Source of the DNA: Natronobiforma cellulositropha | GTDB taxonomy: Archaea > Halobacteriota > Halobacteria > Halobacteriales > Natrialbaceae | Assembly: GCF_025629245.1 (NCBI RefSeq) | Contig: NZ_JANZXN010000015.1 | Coordinates: 1-64,000 of the forward strand | Direction of reading: 5' to 3' | Length of the DNA: 64,000 nucleotides | In this document: one piece after another, positions 61,217-64,000 of the stretch | Layout of the letters: every line of letters starts with the position of its first letter | Numbering within the stretch: position 1 is the stretch's first letter | Notes under the pieces: generated by a model | What the model saw: only the letters and a program-made list of their open reading frames with translations | What the model was told of the DNA's origin: nothing | Databases searched by the model: none | Translations under genes and position numbers: made by a program

Positions 61217-61364
61217 CGGACCTCTTTGAACGACACTGTTTCACCAGGTCATCGATTCCACACCGACGGGCCGCTCCGACCGGCGCGTGCCAGTGGTTCG
61301 AAAGCTGCCCCTGATTCTGCTCGCGATTGTACCCGAGAATCCGCCCCTCGAGTGAACTCCCTCG

Positions 61365-62357
61365 TTACTCGTCGGGGTGGCGCGCCGCTTCGATGCGGTC
61401 GAACTGCTCGTCGCTCAACTCGAGACCGACCGCGCCGACGTTCTCCTCGAGCTGGGCGGGCGTCCGGGCGCCGATAATCGGGATGCAGGTGAACGCCGAC
61501 TGCTCCATCAGCCAGCGCAGCGAGACCTGCGCGGGCGAGGCGTCGAGTTCGTCGGCGACGGCGTCGACGGCTTCGAGGACTGCCCACTCGCGCTCGCCGA
61601 CCGACAGGCCGCTCAGGCTGCCCCGGGAGCCATCGGGCGCGATGACCTCACTCGGATCGTTGCCCGCGCGCTCGTACTTGCCGGTGAGGAAGCCACCCTC
61701 GAGCGGCGAGTACGGACAGACGGCGAGGTCCTGGTCGGCACAGACTGCCAGATACTCGCTCACCTCCCCATAGTAGGCGGCGTTGACCCGCGGCTGGGTG
61801 ACATCGAAACGCGCCAGCCCCTCGACGTCGCTGGTCCAGAGCGCCTTGGTGAGCTGCCAGGCGGCCATGCTCGAGGCTCCGAGGTAGTTGACTTTCCCCT
61901 CGTCGACGAGACCGGTGAGGGTCTCGAGGGTCTCGCGGATGGGGGTGTCGTCGTCCCAGCGGTGGATGTAGTAGAGGTCGAGGTAGTCGGTGCCGAGGCG
62001 CTCTAAGGTGCCCTCGATCTGTGCGCGGATGTGCTTTCGTCCCAGGCCGGAGTCGTTCGGTCCGGGTTCGCCCCAGCCGTCGAAGGGGAAGTAGACCTTC
62101 GAGGCGATGACGAAGTCCTCGCGGTCGTAGTCTGCGAGCCACTCGCCGATGTACTCCTCGCTGGTTCCGTCCGGATCGCCGTAGACGTTGGCGGTGTCGA
62201 TGAAGTTGATGCCGTGGTCCCAGCAGGCATCGAGAATCTCGTGGGCTTCCTCGCGATTCGTCTCGACGACGTCGCCGGTCTGCTTGCCGAATCGCCAGGT
62301 TCCGTAACAGAGTCTCGAGACGGTCGTGCCCGTGTTTCCGAGGGTGACGTACTCCAT
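61365..62357 (-). CDS. Aldo/keto reductase
   Basis: The protein has 330 residues. MEYVTLGNTGTTVSRLCYGTW, INFIDTANVYGDPDGTSEE (Asp, Tyr), VIASKVYFPF (Lys) and LYYIHRWDD (His) form the catalytic tetrad of the AKR family, and IPIIGARTPAQLEENV is the NADP-binding loop. The KYERAGNDP segment near residue 210 is typical of the YajO/Gcy group. It is not a duplicate of the 24688 gene; the two are clearly different in sequence. It is the last gene before the CRISPR array. Confidence 0.88.
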   Translation of the reverse strand: MEYVTLGNTGTTVSRLCYGTWRFGKQTGDVVETNREEAHEILDACWDHGINFIDTANVYGDPDGTSEEYIGEWLADYDREDFVIASKVYFPFDGWGEPGPNDSGLGRKHIRAQIEGTLERLGTDYLDLYYIHRWDDDTPIRETLETLTGLVDEGKVNYLGASSMAAWQLTKALWTSDVEGLARFDVTQPRVNAAYYGEVSEYLAVCADQDLAVCPYSPLEGGFLTGKYERAGNDPSEVIAPDGSRGSLSGLSVGEREWAVLEAVDAVADELDASPAQVSLRWLMEQSAFTCIPIIGARTPAQLEENVGAVGLELSDEQFDRIEAARHPDE

Positions 62358-62402
62358 ACCACCCGTTCATCGACGGAGCGTAAAAACGAACTGGGAAGCG
62401 GC

Positions 62403-64000
62403 GATTCACCCCCACGAGGGTTCGTCTGAAACTCTAATCGATCTGTTAAATAATGGCGATAATGTCCCGCTTCAACCCCACAAGGGTTCGTCTGAAACAC
62501 GCGTACGCGTATGTGGGATAGTACCCCGACGGGTGCTTCAACCCCACAAGGGTTCGTCTGAAACTGGAAGCGAGATACTCCGACGGTGTAACAACATGCT
62601 TCAACCCCACAAGGGTTCGTCTGAAACGATGTCAACGGCGTTGCCACACTCGTCCTCCTCGATCGGCTTCAACCCCACAAGGGTTCGTCTGAAACTGGCG
62701 CACTAAGCGCCGCAACCGGCCGTGAGGATGGCTTCAACCCCACAAGGGTTCGTCTGAAACGTGGACGCTTCGGACGCACGAATCCTACGCCGAGCTTCAA
62801 CCCCACAAGGGTTCGTCTGAAACCCCGGCCGGATACCAGTCACCGAGAGGCTGGTGGCTTCAACCCCACAAGGGTTCGTCTGAAACAACAGTACGGCGCA
62901 TCCGACCTTTTACTCGCAGGACTGCTTCAACCCCACAAGGGTTCGTCTGAAACGGTGAACGCGATCCATCGCGTCACCGAACCCGCGGCGGCTTCAACCC
63001 CACAAGGGTTCGTCTGAAACCGGCCACGATCCGAAGTCCGTCGCTCCCCTCGTACGGGCTTCAACCCCACAAGGGTTCGTCTGAAACTCCCGATCTGGGT
63101 CGTATTCTCCTTCGATCGACGCTTCAACCCCACAAGGGTTCGTCTGAAACGATAACTCCTCCCCAGAGTCGATACCGACCACACAGAGCTTCAACCCCAC
63201 AAGGGTTCGTCTGAAACTCCCGCATCGAGTGCGTCGTAGACGTCCTGGACGCTTCAACCCCACAAGGGTTCGTCTGAAACGCGAGGCCTACGACTTCTTC
63301 GAGGCGAACTCCCAGGCTTCAACCCCACAAGGGTTCGTCTGAAACGCCGAATCATCGGCCACGATTGGTCCAAGAGGGTCGGCTTCAACCCCACAAGGGT
63401 TCGTCTGAAACCGCCGTACGGGGTGACGGACTGAGCCGATGGTGCGAGCTTCAACCCCACAAGGGTTCGTCTGAAACGCGGCCGAGTTGGCCGCACACGC
63501 CCCGCCCCGGATTCGCTTCAACCCCACAAGGGTTCGTCTGAAACCCTCATGTCGAACCCCGCCCGCAGCGGAGAGACGCAGGCTTCAACCCCACAAGGGT
63601 TCGTCTGAAACCTAGAGCCTTGGCACAGCGCGAGGTCCGCGTCCGATGCTTCAACCCCACAAGGGTTCGTCTGAAACAACCAGGCCGCGATGCAGGCAGC
63701 GGCTCAGATTTGGCTTCAACCCCACAAGGGTTCGTCTGAAACTCTACCGTGGTGAATCAGACACCAGTACCGTAGAACGCGCTTCAACCCCACAAGGGTT
63801 CGTCTGAAACTGTTTGCGACCGAGGACGCATCAGTTAAGTGGTTGGTGCTTCAACCCCACAAGGGTTCGTCTGAAACGATGGACGTTGCTCCGTGGTCGA
63901 GTGCATTCCAGCTTCAACCCCACAAGGGTTCGTCTGAAACGGCCGTGATTCCGGGATTCGTCGAACTCGTTGCCCGCTTCAACCCCACAAGGGTTCGTCT
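62403..64000 (-). CRISPR. CRISPR array, 25 repeats and 24 spacers, open at the window edge
   Basis: A 30-base repeat (on plus it begins GCTTCAACCCCAC and ends GGTTCGTCTGAAAC) occurs 25 times from 62403 to the window end; the last copy (63976) is cut at 25 bases. Spacers are 33 to 38 bases. The complement, beginning GTTTCAGACGAACCC and ending TTGAAGC, matches the haloarchaeal type I-B repeat (Haloferax), so transcription is on the minus strand and the leader lies beyond the right edge. The left-most repeat (62403-62432) has three changes (positions 2, 7, 14), as is usual at the leader-distal end. No cas gene is in the window. Confidence 0.97.

Noticed and set aside
62003-63527. Several open frames crossing the repeats
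   Set aside because: They repeat the same 10 residues each 65-68 bases because they translate CRISPR repeats; none is a gene.

Overview
The window is chromosomal DNA of a haloarchaeon (class Halobacteria). The evidence is very high GC, strongly acidic predicted proteins, heavy use of CTCGAG, many overlapping stop/start codons, TATA-type promoters lying about 25-35 bases before the start codon (leaderless genes), and typical archaeal genes: S17e, an MBF1-type factor, cofD, an archaeal ATP-dependent ligase, archaeal-type lipid genes and a haloarchaeal I-B type CRISPR repeat. No rRNA or tRNA gene was seen. The genus cannot be fixed from the sequence.

Layout. 1-110 is the right end of an IS200/IS605-type element whose body lies outside the window. 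297-15700 is mostly core genes: J-domain and TIR proteins, tpiA, an MBL-fold hydrolase, MBF1, a lipid/AK6/hisC operon, two tandem HEAT-repeat paralogs, DNA ligase, several regulators and a glutamate-cysteine-ligase-like enzyme. 15700-18100 is a disturbed patch: a small zinc protein, a non-autonomous IS-like element, a divergent enzyme-like/regulator pair with three evenly spaced operators, and another IS right end. 18117-21372 is an operon of cofD, a Dus-like gene, a CitG-like gene and DUF447. 21420-46740 is again largely core: ribosomal protein S17e, asd, a MATE transporter, a GGR-type reductase, thyA-folA, a DUF255 protein, cysteine synthase, thiI, menF-menD and squalene synthase. 46876-49665 is an acyl-CoA dehydrogenase gene split by a complete 1.65 kb TnpB element. 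49824-52700 has an MgtE-type transporter, a PadR-like regulator and a membrane metalloprotease. 52750-59621 is a sugar-acid type catabolic cluster: a three-gene UxaA system, FAH hydrolase, enolase-superfamily dehydratase, Gfo/Idh oxidoreductase and ThuA. 59804-62357 has a CtaA-CtaB fusion and an aldo/keto reductase. 62403 to the end is a CRISPR array that runs out of the window.

The most unusual points are these. (1) A UxaA-type dehydratase is split into a SAF subunit and two large paralogs that have lost complementary halves of the family's Cys-containing motifs, all translationally coupled. (2) A TnpB has Gly where the RuvC-II Glu is expected, with a divergent small ribbon-helix-helix-like gene inside the same element. 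(3) Three 13-base palindromic sites are spaced exactly 25 bases apart between a regulator and a nucleoside-deoxyribosyltransferase-like protein. No cas gene lies in the window; the array reads on the minus strand, so its leader, and probably any cas genes, lie beyond the right edge.
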